From assembly GCA_963784415.1 (NCBI GenBank), contig CAWARK010000014.1, positions 1,054,001 through 1,118,000 of the forward strand: a stretch of 64,000 bases of DNA, written 5' to 3'. A model generated the notes under the pieces. The model was not told the origin of the DNA. It did not search any database and saw nothing but the letters and a program-made list of their open reading frames with translations. The stretch is from UBA7672 sp963784415 (GTDB lineage Bacteria > Pseudomonadota > Alphaproteobacteria > Caulobacterales > Hyphomonadaceae). Numbering within the stretch: position 1 is the first letter of the stretch; each line of letters begins with the position of its first letter. Both the position numbers and the translations under genes were made by a program. Positions 8,834 through 19,211 of the stretch are shown here, piece after piece.

Positions 8834-8867
8834 GCTCAACAGCGCAGCCAGCACGTCGCTGAAAACA

Positions 8868-8899
8868 CAAAGGCCCGGCCATCACTGGCCGGGCCTTTT
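8868..8899. terminator. Bidirectional intrinsic terminator
   Basis: AAAGGCCCGGCC and GGCCGGGCCTTTT form a 12-bp stem around ATCACT, with T residues on the plus side and a complementary A-run giving U residues on the minus side. It separates the convergent beta-barrel and anti-sigma genes. Confidence 0.9.
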
Positions 8900-8928
8900 G
8901 CTGCGGGTTTGGTGGGGTCAAACCGGCG

Positions 8929-9672
8929 TTAGTTTCCCGTGGCCTTCCAGCCCGAAGCGATGGCGGCGGCCTCCTGCGTGCGATCCAGCAGCTGCTTGAC
9001 GCCACGACGTTGCAGCGCCGCAGCGATGGCCGGATCGACCGCGCCGTCTGCCATGACATACTGACCGCCCTGCCCTGTCGACGCCTTGGCTGGCGACAGC
9101 GTATCGACTTTCCATTTGCCGCCATCGAGGCAGGCCAAACCAGCCGAACCGACGGCTTCGAACTGTCGGCAGTAGTTGCCGGACTCGTCCACCATGCTGA
9201 GCTTGATGCGAACGGCTTGTGAACTCGCCGTATCGCCCGACTGAAGTGACGCGAGGCTGATCGCCATCTCTTTGTTGGCGACCAGATAACCATCGGCCGT
9301 CGTCTCGAAACCCGGTTTCCCGGCCGGACTGGCCAGCAGCAGACTGCCGGCCACAACGCCTACCACAAGGGCCGCAGCCGCCATGGCCAGCTGGCGCGGC
9401 TCAAGCAGGCTTCCGAACACGGAACGCAATCCGGAAAGGCTCCAGGCGGCCGCACGCGGACGCGCCAGAATAGCTTCAAACCGGGCGGGGATCGGGGCCT
9501 TCAGCGTTGCCGCATAGGCCGGCGCCAGCATCCGGTCCATCTGCGACAGGCGCGCCACCCGCAGGCTAAGCTGCGGCGAAGCAGCAACCGCTTGTTCAAT
9601 CTCTTCGCGCTGCTGCGGCGAGACTTCGCCATCCAGCCAGGCAGTGATCATTTCGTCCGTAACCGTCGTCAT
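8929..9672 (-). CDS. Membrane anti-sigma factor
   Basis: 247 residues: a cytoplasmic N-terminal anti-sigma-like helical segment (MITAWLDGEVSP, 8-19), one transmembrane helix at about 94-115 and a periplasmic C-terminal domain with two cysteines (in NYCRQ and LACLD). It should hold the partner ECF sigma factor at the inner membrane until a periplasmic signal releases it. No zinc HxxxCxxC motif is seen in the N-terminal part, so it belongs to the non-ZAS type. Its start codon overlaps the sigma gene's stop by four bases, a typical coupled sigma/anti-sigma arrangement. Confidence 0.8.
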   Translation of the reverse strand: MTTVTDEMITAWLDGEVSPQQREEIEQAVAASPQLSLRVARLSQMDRMLAPAYAATLKAPIPARFEAILARPRAAAWSLSGLRSVFGSLLEPRQLAMAAAALVVGVVAGSLLLASPAGKPGFETTADGYLVANKEMAISLASLQSGDTASSQAVRIKLSMVDESGNYCRQFEAVGSAGLACLDGGKWKVDTLSPAKASTGQGGQYVMADGAVDPAIAAALQRRGVKQLLDRTQEAAAIASGWKATGN

Positions 9673-10199
9673 TGCTCGGTATCCATCGGAGCGGTGTTCA
9701 GTCCTTCGAGCAGCGCCAGCAGCTTGCTTCTTGCCCGGGCGAGACGGCTCATCACCGTCCCGATCGGGATGCCGAGCGTCTCGGCGGCTTGCTGGTAGGT
9801 CTGCCCCTCTATCGAAACCAGCGCCAAAACCGACCGCTCGTCGATATGCAGGCGCTCCATCATTTCCCGTACCTGGCGAAGGTTGATCCGGGCGTCGAAC
9901 GAGTCCCGGCCATCTTCCCCAATCGCAAACGTATCGTCTTCCATCGGCTGAACCACCAACCGCTGTCTTGCGGCGGATCGCTTCCTATCGATCCAGGCGT
10001 TCTGCATGATCTTGTACATCCAGCTGTCCAGCCGGGTTCCTTCGTGAAACTGCGCCTCCCGAGACAAGGCCTTTTCCAAGGCATCCTGGACAAGGTCGTC
10101 GCCATCGTCGGCAGATCCCGTCAGGGCATGTCCAAACCGCCTGAGCCTCGGGACAAGCGAGCGCAGTTCAATCCTGAACTTGTTGTCTCCCTGGCTCAT
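9669..10199 (-). CDS. ECF-type RNA polymerase sigma factor
   Basis: 176 residues from the ATG at 10197-10199; a further in-frame ATG 45 bases upstream is less likely because the region-2 domain begins just after this start. Sigma region 2 spans about 10-75 (ALTGSADDGDDLVQDALEKA, then LDSWMYKIMQNAWID) and region 4 about 105-160 (LALVSIEGQTYQQAAETLGI followed by PIGTVMSRLARAR). Regions 1 and 3 are absent, as in all ECF factors. Divergent from the subtilase gene with about 100 bases between starts, which makes that gene, together with its own operon, the first candidate target. Confidence 0.9.
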   Translation of the reverse strand: MSQGDNKFRIELRSLVPRLRRFGHALTGSADDGDDLVQDALEKALSREAQFHEGTRLDSWMYKIMQNAWIDRKRSAARQRLVVQPMEDDTFAIGEDGRDSFDARINLRQVREMMERLHIDERSVLALVSIEGQTYQQAAETLGIPIGTVMSRLARARSKLLALLEGLNTAPMDTEQ

Positions 10200-10301
10200 G
10201 CAGTTCTTATCCGGACAACGCCTCAAACCTGCAGATATTCTCACAGCGGGATGAAATATTCGGTTCGCATCGGGGCAGTAAAAAGTGTATTCTTACAGTC
10301 A

Positions 10302-11966
10302 ATGAAGTCGCGTTGGTTAACTCTTCTTGCAGCTCTGGGGTTCGCCCTGGCGCTATCCGGGCCGGCGCTTGCCAAGCCTCCGGAAGAGGAAGCTATCGAC
10401 CGCGCCGAGAAGGCTGCCGAGCGGGCGGCCAAGGCATCCGAACGCGCCACCGAAGCCGCCGAGCGGGCGTCCGAACGCGAAAAGAAAGATAGCCGCGAGA
10501 AGGACACCCGCGACAGCGGCAAAGTCAGCGGCAACGACGGCGACAGCGACAGCGACAGCAAGGTCGAACAGGTTTCGCTGAAGTTGGGCGACAGCTCGCC
10601 CTCGACGACCACCGCAGACAGCGACGATGGTGACAGCAACACGTCTGGCTCGACAGAGTCCGGATCAGGATCTGGCGACAGCGGCGGAAGTTCTGGCGGC
10701 GGCAGCGGAAGTGACGAACTCCTCTCCGGTTCCAATTCCGGCTCGAGCGGCGGAAGCGGTGACAGCGGCGGTGACAACAGCGGCTCGAACTCCGGCTCCG
10801 GCTCCAGCGGCGGCGGGAGTGATGACGACGATGATGGCGACGACGACAACATCAAGGGGAATGGCCGCGACCAGTCCTTTGGTATCATCCCGGTCGAAAA
10901 CGATGAATCCGGCAATCCGTTCCGCGAAGGCGAGCTGGTCGTCATGTCGGACGACGCCGGTCTGATCAGCCGCGCACAGTCGCTTGGCTTTGGCATCATC
11001 GAACAGCGTCCGTTGGAATCCATCGGCGCAGTTGTGGCGCGTCTGCGCCGCCCCGAAGGCGTGACATCCAACCAGGCGCTGGAATTGCTGCGTACGCGCG
11101 AGCCGACGTCTGCCGCGGGTTACAACTACCTGTACCGCGCCACCGGCAAGGTTCCGGCCGCTCCGGACGACCGGCAGCAGGCAACCGCCGCCTCCACGCA
11201 GGCGCCCGCCCATGAAAAAAACAGAACCACTTCGATCGGCGTGATCGATGGCTTCGCGGCCGACGCGATCAATGGATGGAAAGTCGAACGCCTGGTCGGT
11301 ACGCCCGCGATGGCTGGCCATGGCGATGCTGTCGCTGGCATCGTCCTGCGTGACCTCGCCAACGCCTACAGCGCTGAACCGGATCGCCTGTTACTGCTCG
11401 ACGTAATGCGCGGAGAGGCCGGCAAGGGCGCTGCCGATGTGGCGGCGCTGGTCTTCGCCTTTGACCGTCTCGTCACCGCCCATGTCGGCATCGTGAACCT
11501 CAGCCTCGCCGGCCCGGATCACCCGGCCTTGCAGCGAGCAGTGTCGCAATCCCAGAAATCCGGCATGATCGTGGTCGCCGCCGTCGGCAATGACGGCCCC
11601 GCCGCCCCCCCCGCCTTCCCCGCCGCCTATGACGGCGTCGTCGGCGTGTCGGCGGTCGACAGCAGCGGCAAACCCTACATCTATTCAGGCCGTGGCCCGC
11701 ACGTGGACATTGCCGCGCTGGGCTTTGAAGTCTCGCCAACCGCCAAGGGCGGGGAGCTGGTCGGCACGTCCTACGCTGCGCCGCACGTCACCGCGATGAT
11801 CGCCGGCGAACAGAAGCATCATTCCGGCAGGTCGATCGACAGCCTGCTGACCGAGTTCGCCGAAGACGCCGGCGCCCCGGGCCGTGACCCCATCTACGGC
11901 CTCGGCATCCTCACGCTCGACAAGCCTGCCCGCCTCGCCCAAGCGGCGCAGAGAAGCAACAACTAG
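10302..11966 (+). CDS. Exported subtilisin-like (S8) protease with Ser/Asp/Gly low-complexity region
   Basis: 554 residues from the ATG at 10302; the open frame extends far upstream but overlaps the sigma gene, and only this start gives a signal peptide (to about residue 24, PALAK). Domains in order: an Ala/Glu/Arg heptad-like helix (26-62), a Ser/Asp/Gly tract (about 70-185), a short alpha/beta prodomain-like segment (195-285), then the protease. The triad is D316 (GVIDG), H340 (GHGDAVAG) and S490 (GTSYAAP), with oxyanion-hole N430 (AAVGND). The Asp and His blocks are shorter and closer than in classical subtilisins. It should act in the periplasm or at the surface. Similar subtilase genes beside ECF sigma/anti-sigma pairs occur in Caulobacterales. 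Confidence 0.8.
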   Translation: MKSRWLTLLAALGFALALSGPALAKPPEEEAIDRAEKAAERAAKASERATEAAERASEREKKDSREKDTRDSGKVSGNDGDSDSDSKVEQVSLKLGDSSPSTTTADSDDGDSNTSGSTESGSGSGDSGGSSGGGSGSDELLSGSNSGSSGGSGDSGGDNSGSNSGSGSSGGGSDDDDDGDDDNIKGNGRDQSFGIIPVENDESGNPFREGELVVMSDDAGLISRAQSLGFGIIEQRPLESIGAVVARLRRPEGVTSNQALELLRTREPTSAAGYNYLYRATGKVPAAPDDRQQATAASTQAPAHEKNRTTSIGVIDGFAADAINGWKVERLVGTPAMAGHGDAVAGIVLRDLANAYSAEPDRLLLLDVMRGEAGKGAADVAALVFAFDRLVTAHVGIVNLSLAGPDHPALQRAVSQSQKSGMIVVAAVGNDGPAAPPAFPAAYDGVVGVSAVDSSGKPYIYSGRGPHVDIAALGFEVSPTAKGGELVGTSYAAPHVTAMIAGEQKHHSGRSIDSLLTEFAEDAGAPGRDPIYGLGILTLDKPARLAQAAQRSNN

Positions 11967-12062
11967 CGCCACGCGCTTGTGCTACCGCGCGACGATCTCA
12001 GACAGACAGACAGGAACCGCGTCGCTTGCGCGCGCGGTCCCGTCTGCATTGTTTAGAAGTCT

Positions 12063-12138
<76 letters not shown>

Positions 12139-12275
12139 CCTCAAGAGCGGCGGAACCTAGTGTCCGATCCCGCCCCGGTCAACGGCGGATTCGCGGCATT
12201 TACGTCGCGCTTGCCCACACATCGAAGCAGCCGCACTGTTGAAGCGTATGACGGCTATGGGCGGGGGTAAATATC

Positions 12276-12842
12276 ATGAAATTGCTGGGCTTTCTGCTGG
12301 TTTTTGGTCTCGCGACGACAGCCACCGCTTGCGCAACAGCTGTGGACAACACGTCGGCGGGCTTCGGGGATGCAGCGATGTCGCCGCTGACCGACCTCAA
12401 CATGAGGCGCGTTGAGGTGCCTGCGGTGCTGCAGGCGATCCGTTCACCCTATGAGCCGATTCCCGCAGTGAACTGCACCGCGATTGCCAAACTCGTCGCC
12501 GAGCTGGACGCCGTGCTGGGCCGTGACTTCGACGCCTTGCCCCTCCCCGAGAAGAGCTTCTCGGACCAGGTTGGCTCTGGCGCCGCAGATCTGACCCTGG
12601 GCGCAGTGTCCTCGACTATGTCGGATTTCATCCCGTTTCGCAGCTTCGTGCGCGAAGCGACAGGCGCTTCGGCGCATGAGCGCAAACTACGCGCCGCATT
12701 TCAGGCTGGCGTGGCGCGACGGTCTTACCTGAAAGGCATTGGCGCCCAGCTCGGCTGCGCGCCACCCGCGGCGCCGGAGCCCAATGCCGGCTTCAGCAAG
12801 CAGAGCAACATAGAATACCGCAGCAACGTTCACCCGGGCTGA
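12276..12842 (+). CDS. Putative lipoprotein of unknown function
   Basis: 188 residues. An N-terminal hydrophobic stretch ends in ATAC (Cys19), compatible with a lipobox, so it is probably a lipidated envelope protein. No domain recognised. The central part is predicted mixed helix with two further cysteines (VNCTA, LGCAP). The last 13 bases overlap the 3' end of the convergent tgt gene. Confidence 0.5.
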   Translation: MKLLGFLLVFGLATTATACATAVDNTSAGFGDAAMSPLTDLNMRRVEVPAVLQAIRSPYEPIPAVNCTAIAKLVAELDAVLGRDFDALPLPEKSFSDQVGSGAADLTLGAVSSTMSDFIPFRSFVREATGASAHERKLRAAFQAGVARRSYLKGIGAQLGCAPPAAPEPNAGFSKQSNIEYRSNVHPG

Positions 12843-13963
12843 TCGTCGGCAACGCGCAGCCAGCGACCGCGCATCTCCGATCTGAACGCGGCGAACCGGC
12901 CCTCGGCGATGGCGCTGCGCATCGCGGCCATCATCGCCTGGAAGAACGCGATGTTGTGCCACGACAGCAGCATAGGCCCGAGATACTCACCCGCCTTGAA
13001 CAGATGGTTGAGGTACGCCTTCGAATAATCGCGCGTCGCCGGGCATGACGCGGTCGCATCAATCGGCGCATCGTCCTCGGCGTATTTGGCGTTCTTGATG
13101 TTGATCGGCCCATCCCACGTCCACGCCTGTCCGTGACGACCCGAGCGCGTGGGCAGCACGCAGTCGAACATGTCGACGCCACGCGCCACAGCCTCAAGAA
13201 TGTCGATCGGCTTGCCGACACCCATCAGATAGCGCGGACGCTCCTTCGGCAGCAGCGGAGCCGTAAGGCTGATCGTGTCACACATGGCGTCGTGGCCTTC
13301 GCCCACTGCGAGGCCGCCGATGGCGTAGCCGTCGAAGCCGGTGTCGACGACGCGCTGGGCGCTCTCGGTCCGGAGATCAGCGTAGGTGGACCCCTGCACG
13401 ATGCCGAACAGGGCCTGTGTATCACGTGCCCCGAAATACGCCTTCGACCGCTCGCCCCAGCGTGCCGACAACAGCATCGCAGCCTTGGCCGGCGCATGCT
13501 CGCACGGATTGGCGACGCACTCGTCGAGCTGCATCGCAATGTCGGAACCGAGCAGGTCCGACTGAATCTCGATCGATCGTTCCGGCGATAGGAAGTGCGA
13601 TGAGCCGTCGATGTGGGAGCGGAACTCGACCCCCTCCTCCTTCATCTTGCGCAGCTCGGACAGCGAGAACACCTGGAAGCCGCCGCTGTCGGTGAGGATC
13701 GGATGCGTCCAGCCCATGAATTTGTGCAGTCCGCCAAGCTTATGCACGCGCTCGGCGCTGGGCCGCAGCATCAGGTGATAGGTGTTGCCAAGAATGATGT
13801 CCGTGCCCGACGACCGCACATCGTCGAGAAACATCGCCTTCACGGTGCCTGCCGTGCCCACGGGCATGAAAGCCGGCGTCGCGATATCGCCGCGCGGCGT
13901 CGCCAGCTTGCCAGTGCGCGCATCGCCATCGGTGGCGCTGATGTGAAACGGGAACTCAGTCAT
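12830..13963 (-). CDS. tgt: Queuine tRNA-ribosyltransferase with altered zinc site
   Basis: 377 residues from the ATG at 13961-13963. It exchanges guanine-34 for preQ1 in Asp, Asn, His and Tyr tRNAs. The catalytic core is intact: D92 in TDSGGFQ, the nucleophile D267 in MFDCVLPTR, and the GGLAVGE loop. Aligned without gaps to the well-studied Zymomonas enzyme, its zinc ligands C318, C320, C323 and H349 become A305, C307, T310 and H336 here. Two of the three cysteines are therefore missing although the neighbouring RDYSKAYLNH and WHNIAF segments are normal. The start overlaps the queA stop by eight bases, so the two queuosine genes are coupled. Confidence 0.95.
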   Translation of the reverse strand: MTEFPFHISATDGDARTGKLATPRGDIATPAFMPVGTAGTVKAMFLDDVRSSGTDIILGNTYHLMLRPSAERVHKLGGLHKFMGWTHPILTDSGGFQVFSLSELRKMKEEGVEFRSHIDGSSHFLSPERSIEIQSDLLGSDIAMQLDECVANPCEHAPAKAAMLLSARWGERSKAYFGARDTQALFGIVQGSTYADLRTESAQRVVDTGFDGYAIGGLAVGEGHDAMCDTISLTAPLLPKERPRYLMGVGKPIDILEAVARGVDMFDCVLPTRSGRHGQAWTWDGPINIKNAKYAEDDAPIDATASCPATRDYSKAYLNHLFKAGEYLGPMLLSWHNIAFFQAMMAAMRSAIAEGRFAAFRSEMRGRWLRVADDQPG

Positions 13964-15023
13964 GTGGAAGCAACAGACATGCATCGCCATACGAGAAGAA
14001 GCGATAGCCCTTCTCCACGGCATGGGCGTAAGCGCGCTTCATAACGTTCAACCCCATCATGGCGCTCACCAGCATGAACAGGGTCGATTTGGGCAGGTGG
14101 AAATTCGTCATCAGCCCATCCGCCACGCGAAAGCGATAGCCCGGCGTGATGAAGATCGCAGTCGGCAAATTGAACGGCTGCAACGCCCCGCTCGCCGCCG
14201 CACTCTCCAGCGTCCGCAACGCCGTCGTGCCAATCGGGATACAGCGACCACCCGCAGCCCGCGCCGCATTGATCGCTTCGACCGCCGCCGCTGAAATCTC
14301 TGCCTGCTCCGCGTGCATCCTGTGCTCGGACACGTCGTCGACTTTCACAGGCAGGAACGTTCCCGCATTCACATGCAGCGTCACATCGGCCCGCCGCACC
14401 CCGGTCGTCGCCAAGCGCGCTAGCAGGTCCGACGTAAAGTGCAGCCCCGCCGTCGGCGCTGCCACTGAGCCGGATTCTCGCGCGAAGAATGTCTGATAAT
14501 CGCTGGCATCCTTCTCGTCCGCCGCACGCTTCGAGGCGATGTAGGGCGGAATCGGCATCGCCCCCGCCGCGTCGATGGCGACGTCGAGGTCGGCGCCCGA
14601 GCGATTGAAGGCGAGATGGACCTCAGCTTCCGACTTTGCGGCGATGGTTGCCGTTAGGCCGCCAGCGAACTGGATTGTGTCGGCTTCCTTCAATCGTTTG
14701 CCCGGCCGGGCGAACGCCGACCATTCGGAGGCTGACAGACGGGAGTTTAGATTGACCTCGATCTCGACGTCGGCGCCCTGCCCCGGCGCCTGCGGGCCTC
14801 GCGCGGGCCGGATGCCAATCAGGGCCGCCCGGATCACGCGCGTATCGTTGGCCACCAGAATGTCGCCCGATTTCAATAGCTCCGGCAGATCGCTGACGCG
14901 GCGATCCTCCAACCGCCCCTCCTGCCCCCGCACCACCAAAAGTCGCGCAGAATCCCGCGGCGAGGCCGGTCGCAGCGCGATCAGCTCCTCCGGCAGATCG
15001 AAATCGAAGTCCGAAAGCTTCAT
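13956..15023 (-). CDS. queA: S-adenosylmethionine:tRNA ribosyltransferase-isomerase
   Basis: 355 residues from the ATG at 15021-15023 (MKLSDFDFDLPEELIA), which matches the family N-terminus; the open frame continues upstream without family similarity. QueA transfers the ribosyl part of SAM to preQ1-tRNA, giving epoxyqueuosine. Recognisable blocks: ALRPASPRDSARLL, DILVANDTRVI, the APTAGLHFT block, LHVNAGTFLPVK, and the C-terminal NFHLPKSTLFMLVSA. It is followed directly by tgt, the enzyme acting just before it in the pathway. Confidence 0.96.
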   Translation of the reverse strand: MKLSDFDFDLPEELIALRPASPRDSARLLVVRGQEGRLEDRRVSDLPELLKSGDILVANDTRVIRAALIGIRPARGPQAPGQGADVEIEVNLNSRLSASEWSAFARPGKRLKEADTIQFAGGLTATIAAKSEAEVHLAFNRSGADLDVAIDAAGAMPIPPYIASKRAADEKDASDYQTFFARESGSVAAPTAGLHFTSDLLARLATTGVRRADVTLHVNAGTFLPVKVDDVSEHRMHAEQAEISAAAVEAINAARAAGGRCIPIGTTALRTLESAAASGALQPFNLPTAIFITPGYRFRVADGLMTNFHLPKSTLFMLVSAMMGLNVMKRAYAHAVEKGYRFFSYGDACLLLPHD

Positions 15024-15112
15024 GGGGCGCCCATAGCGGGGAACAGCTTCCGGCGCCAGTCCGCCCTTGCGCCGCCCGGATTTGAGGTAAGATGAGAGCG
15101 GGAGGACGACAC

Positions 15113-15615
15113 ATGATCCGCTATGCCCTGACGCTCGCGACTGCCGCCACGCTGGCTGCCTGCTCGCCAGCCCCAACGCCAGCGCCTGCTCCGGCCCCCG
15201 CCCCGGTTGCGGCGGCGCCGGCCGATCTCGAGGCCCTGAAGGCCGCGCATGACTGGCAATATGATCCCGGCGAGAAGCTCAATGCCGACTGGAACGCGGG
15301 CGCGAAAGCCATCCTCGGCAAGATGAGCCGGCCCGACGCAATCGGCGCAATTCAGGCGGCCGGCTTCGAGTGCATTTATGGCGAGGGTTCCGAAGATTAT
15401 CCTGATCCCGCGGCGCAGTGCACGCGCAGCTTCGCGACGCGCGACTGTCAGATGGATTGGGAGATTTTCTCGACCGCTGACAAGGGCATGGTCACCGACG
15501 TGGATGGATCGTTCAAACGCGACTGCGTCCTTACCGACCGCGACTGGCCGGACAAGATCAACTCCGCCATCGACGAGGGGCTCGCGCCCCAGACGCCGCC
15601 AGCCCCCGCGCCGAA

Positions 15616-15619
<4 letters not shown>
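15113..15619 (+). CDS. Putative lipoprotein with Pro/Ala linker
   Basis: 168 residues from the ATG at 15113, with a GGAGG ribosome site eight bases upstream. Lipobox LAAC (Cys at about 17), then a short Pro/Ala repeat linker, then a ~120-residue domain with four conserved-looking cysteines (in FECIY, QCTRS, RDCQM, RDCVL) that could form two disulfides. No known domain recognised. The TAG stop interlocks with the gatB stop codon. Confidence 0.6.
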
Positions 15620-17133
<1,514 letters not shown>

Positions 17134-17239
17134 AGCGTCCTCGGGAGGGGTGAACGCCTCCCTTCTAGCGGCGTTCTTGCGTCGCGTCATCCGCCCGGGA
17201 AAGCCTGAAAATCGGGGATTTGCGGCTAGGTCAGCTCAG

Positions 17240-18091
17240 TTACTGGCAGTTCTGCCGTTCCATGTCGGTCTCGACTGCCTTGGGATCGCCCAGGCCCATC
17301 AGCCAGGTCAGCGATCCGGGGGTCAACTGCCGCCAGGCCCTGCCTTCATGTTTCCACCGCCCGATGCAGGAACGCACCGCATCACCGCCACGACGCAGGG
17401 ATTCGCCGATGCGGCGCGGCCCCTGCCCGCCCTGTTTGACCGAACCGCTGGTCTCCTGCGTCCCGCCGGTCACGACCCAGCGCTGGTTGTGCGGTCCGCC
17501 AATCACCGCGTGCTCGTCCAGACCGAATGGCGAGTGGATCAAGGCGCCGCCGAACACGTCGGGATGTGCCTGCGCCACCGTAAGCGCGAGATCCGCGCCG
17601 TTGGAAAAGCCGCCAATGAAGCGCTGCTCGCGTTTGGGCGACGCGTCCTGCGTCCGCTCGGCCCATTCGATCACCCTGGTGAGCAGCCAGGTTTCATGGG
17701 CATCGAATGCGCTCTTGCCGCCTGGATAGGTCGCGAGATACTCCGCCGCCCGCTCTTCCGGCTTGGCCCGTGGATCCGTTGCAACGATCATCAGTGGCGC
17801 GACCTTGCCCGCGTCCAGCACCACCTTGAAATCGAGAAGCAGGACGTGAATGCCGTCCATCCCGTCCATCATGTAGAGCGTCGGCAGCACCTTGCCTTCC
17901 GAGCCTGCGGGCCGCCACACGCACATCGCGCGCTGTTCCCCAGCGCCCGGCCCGGGCGACAGGAAGCAGGACGTCTCCTTGTCGATCGCGTCCAGCTTCG
18001 CCTGCATCTCTGCCGGTATCTTTTGCGCCACAGCGGCGGGCGTCAGGACAAGGCAGGCCATCAGCAGCCCGGCGAGCCCTTGCATCTTCAT
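17240..18091 (-). CDS. Exported esterase of the alpha/beta-hydrolase fold
   Basis: 283 residues from the ATG at 18089-18091, preceded by GGAGG. Signal peptide to about residue 23 (AAVAQ). It belongs to the putative esterase (Fes/esterase D) group: YMMDGMDG oxyanion loop, the nucleophile S163 in GGFSNGAD, and a C-terminal KHEGRAWRQ segment whose H248 matches the catalytic His of the GHxxxxWR motif. Probably periplasmic. It follows the EAL gene with only five bases between, so the two may share a transcript. Confidence 0.7.
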   Translation of the reverse strand: MKMQGLAGLLMACLVLTPAAVAQKIPAEMQAKLDAIDKETSCFLSPGPGAGEQRAMCVWRPAGSEGKVLPTLYMMDGMDGIHVLLLDFKVVLDAGKVAPLMIVATDPRAKPEERAAEYLATYPGGKSAFDAHETWLLTRVIEWAERTQDASPKREQRFIGGFSNGADLALTVAQAHPDVFGGALIHSPFGLDEHAVIGGPHNQRWVVTGGTQETSGSVKQGGQGPRRIGESLRRGGDAVRSCIGRWKHEGRAWRQLTPGSLTWLMGLGDPKAVETDMERQNCQ

Positions 18092-18096
18092 CGCCT

Positions 18097-19170
18097 CTAT
18101 CCTCCCGGCAGGGTCACTGGATCGAACGCCACCGCGATATCCGGCAGGCGCAGAGGCATATCGTAAGCATAACCCTGCACGAAGTCGCAACCGATAGTGT
18201 GCAGTTCCTCCGCGACCATCCGGTCTTCAATCCCCTCGGCCGTCACCGTCATGCCGAGCCCCCGGATCAACCCGGTCAGCGCGGTCAGGATACGGCAGGC
18301 GCGCGGCTGGCGCACCATACGGCACAGTTTTGGATCGAGCTTCACCCCATCGGCCGGAATTTCTGCGAGCCACGCAAACGATGAATGCCCCGCGCCAAAA
18401 TCGTCGAGCACGATGCCGGCCCCCGCCGCGCGGAAAGCTGCGAGCGCTCCAAGCGCGCCCTCGAAATCCCGCATCGCCGCCTGCTCGGTCAGCTCAACGC
18501 GCAACACGCCGTGTGGCAGGCCTGCGTCACGAATGATCGCGGCCACCTCTTCCACAAGCAGCGGCTGCGCGATCTCTGCCGCGGACAGGTTCACCTGCAT
18601 GAACACGTCATGGCCACTGGCTCGAAGATCCGCGAGCGCCGCTGCCGAGCGCTCCAGCATCACCGGCGCAATCGCATTCCAGTCCGTATCGCCGCCGAGT
18701 GACACAAGCGTGTCTGGCCCGACAAGCTGCCCATCCGGCGCACGAAAGCGCGCAAGCGCCTCGAACCCCGCCACCGCCAGCGTGTCGAGGCGGCGGATCG
18801 GCTGAAACACCGGCTCCACATTGCTCTCGCCGTGCACAATGCGCGCACCCGCTTCGGCCGGCACGATTAACCCGCGCGCAACGCCGTGGTCGTGAAACGC
18901 GCCAAAGAAGTGCGCGGGCTTGCCGTCTAGCAGGGTCACGCGGATATCGATCGGATCGCCCGGACGCCCTGAGCGCAACGGCGTCGCGATGCGCACCCGC
19001 GCGAGACCGTCGAACTGCTCCAGCAGCGACTGCAGCGTCCAGCGGCCATCCAGGCTGGATAGCGGGCCGCCGGTATCGGCGCGAATGGTCAACACGCCAT
19101 CACCCGCATGCCAGGACCACAAGGCGGCCTGAGCGGACGATGCAACGCCGGCGGTGGAGAGCTGCGACAT
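18097..19170 (-). CDS. EAL-domain cyclic-di-GMP phosphodiesterase
   Basis: 357 residues with an N-terminal ~105-residue region of unclear fold (possibly PAS-like, no membrane segment) and an EAL domain from about 115. All residues needed for catalysis are present: E137 of the EALARF motif, N194, E226 and E229 (VELTEQ), D256 and D257 (LDDFGAG), K277, E312 and Q332. It should therefore hydrolyse c-di-GMP to pGpG. No GGDEF domain. It lies at the 3' end of the cytochrome oxidase/thrC run, 41 bases after the M16 peptidase gene. Confidence 0.88.
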   Translation of the reverse strand: MSQLSTAGVASSAQAALWSWHAGDGVLTIRADTGGPLSSLDGRWTLQSLLEQFDGLARVRIATPLRSGRPGDPIDIRVTLLDGKPAHFFGAFHDHGVARGLIVPAEAGARIVHGESNVEPVFQPIRRLDTLAVAGFEALARFRAPDGQLVGPDTLVSLGGDTDWNAIAPVMLERSAAALADLRASGHDVFMQVNLSAAEIAQPLLVEEVAAIIRDAGLPHGVLRVELTEQAAMRDFEGALGALAAFRAAGAGIVLDDFGAGHSSFAWLAEIPADGVKLDPKLCRMVRQPRACRILTALTGLIRGLGMTVTAEGIEDRMVAEELHTIGCDFVQGYAYDMPLRLPDIAVAFDPVTLPGG

Positions 19171-19211
19171 GATTCTGGTTTCGTAACGACCCAGGTTAGG
19201 TAAGCGACGAG

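Noticed and set aside
9672..10301. 210-codon upstream extension of the subtilase frame
   Set aside because: It overlaps the sigma-factor gene antisense, lacks domain similarity and would bury the obvious signal peptide at 10302.
8170..10860. Gly/Ser- and Ser/Asp-coding repeats as a tandem-repeat or CRISPR-like array
   Set aside because: Units are irregular codon mixtures inside open frames, with no constant repeat/spacer structure.
18097..19170. A degenerate, c-di-GMP-sensing EAL domain
   Set aside because: All catalytic residues (E137, N194, E229, D256/D257, K277, E312) are present, so enzymatic activity is the simpler reading.
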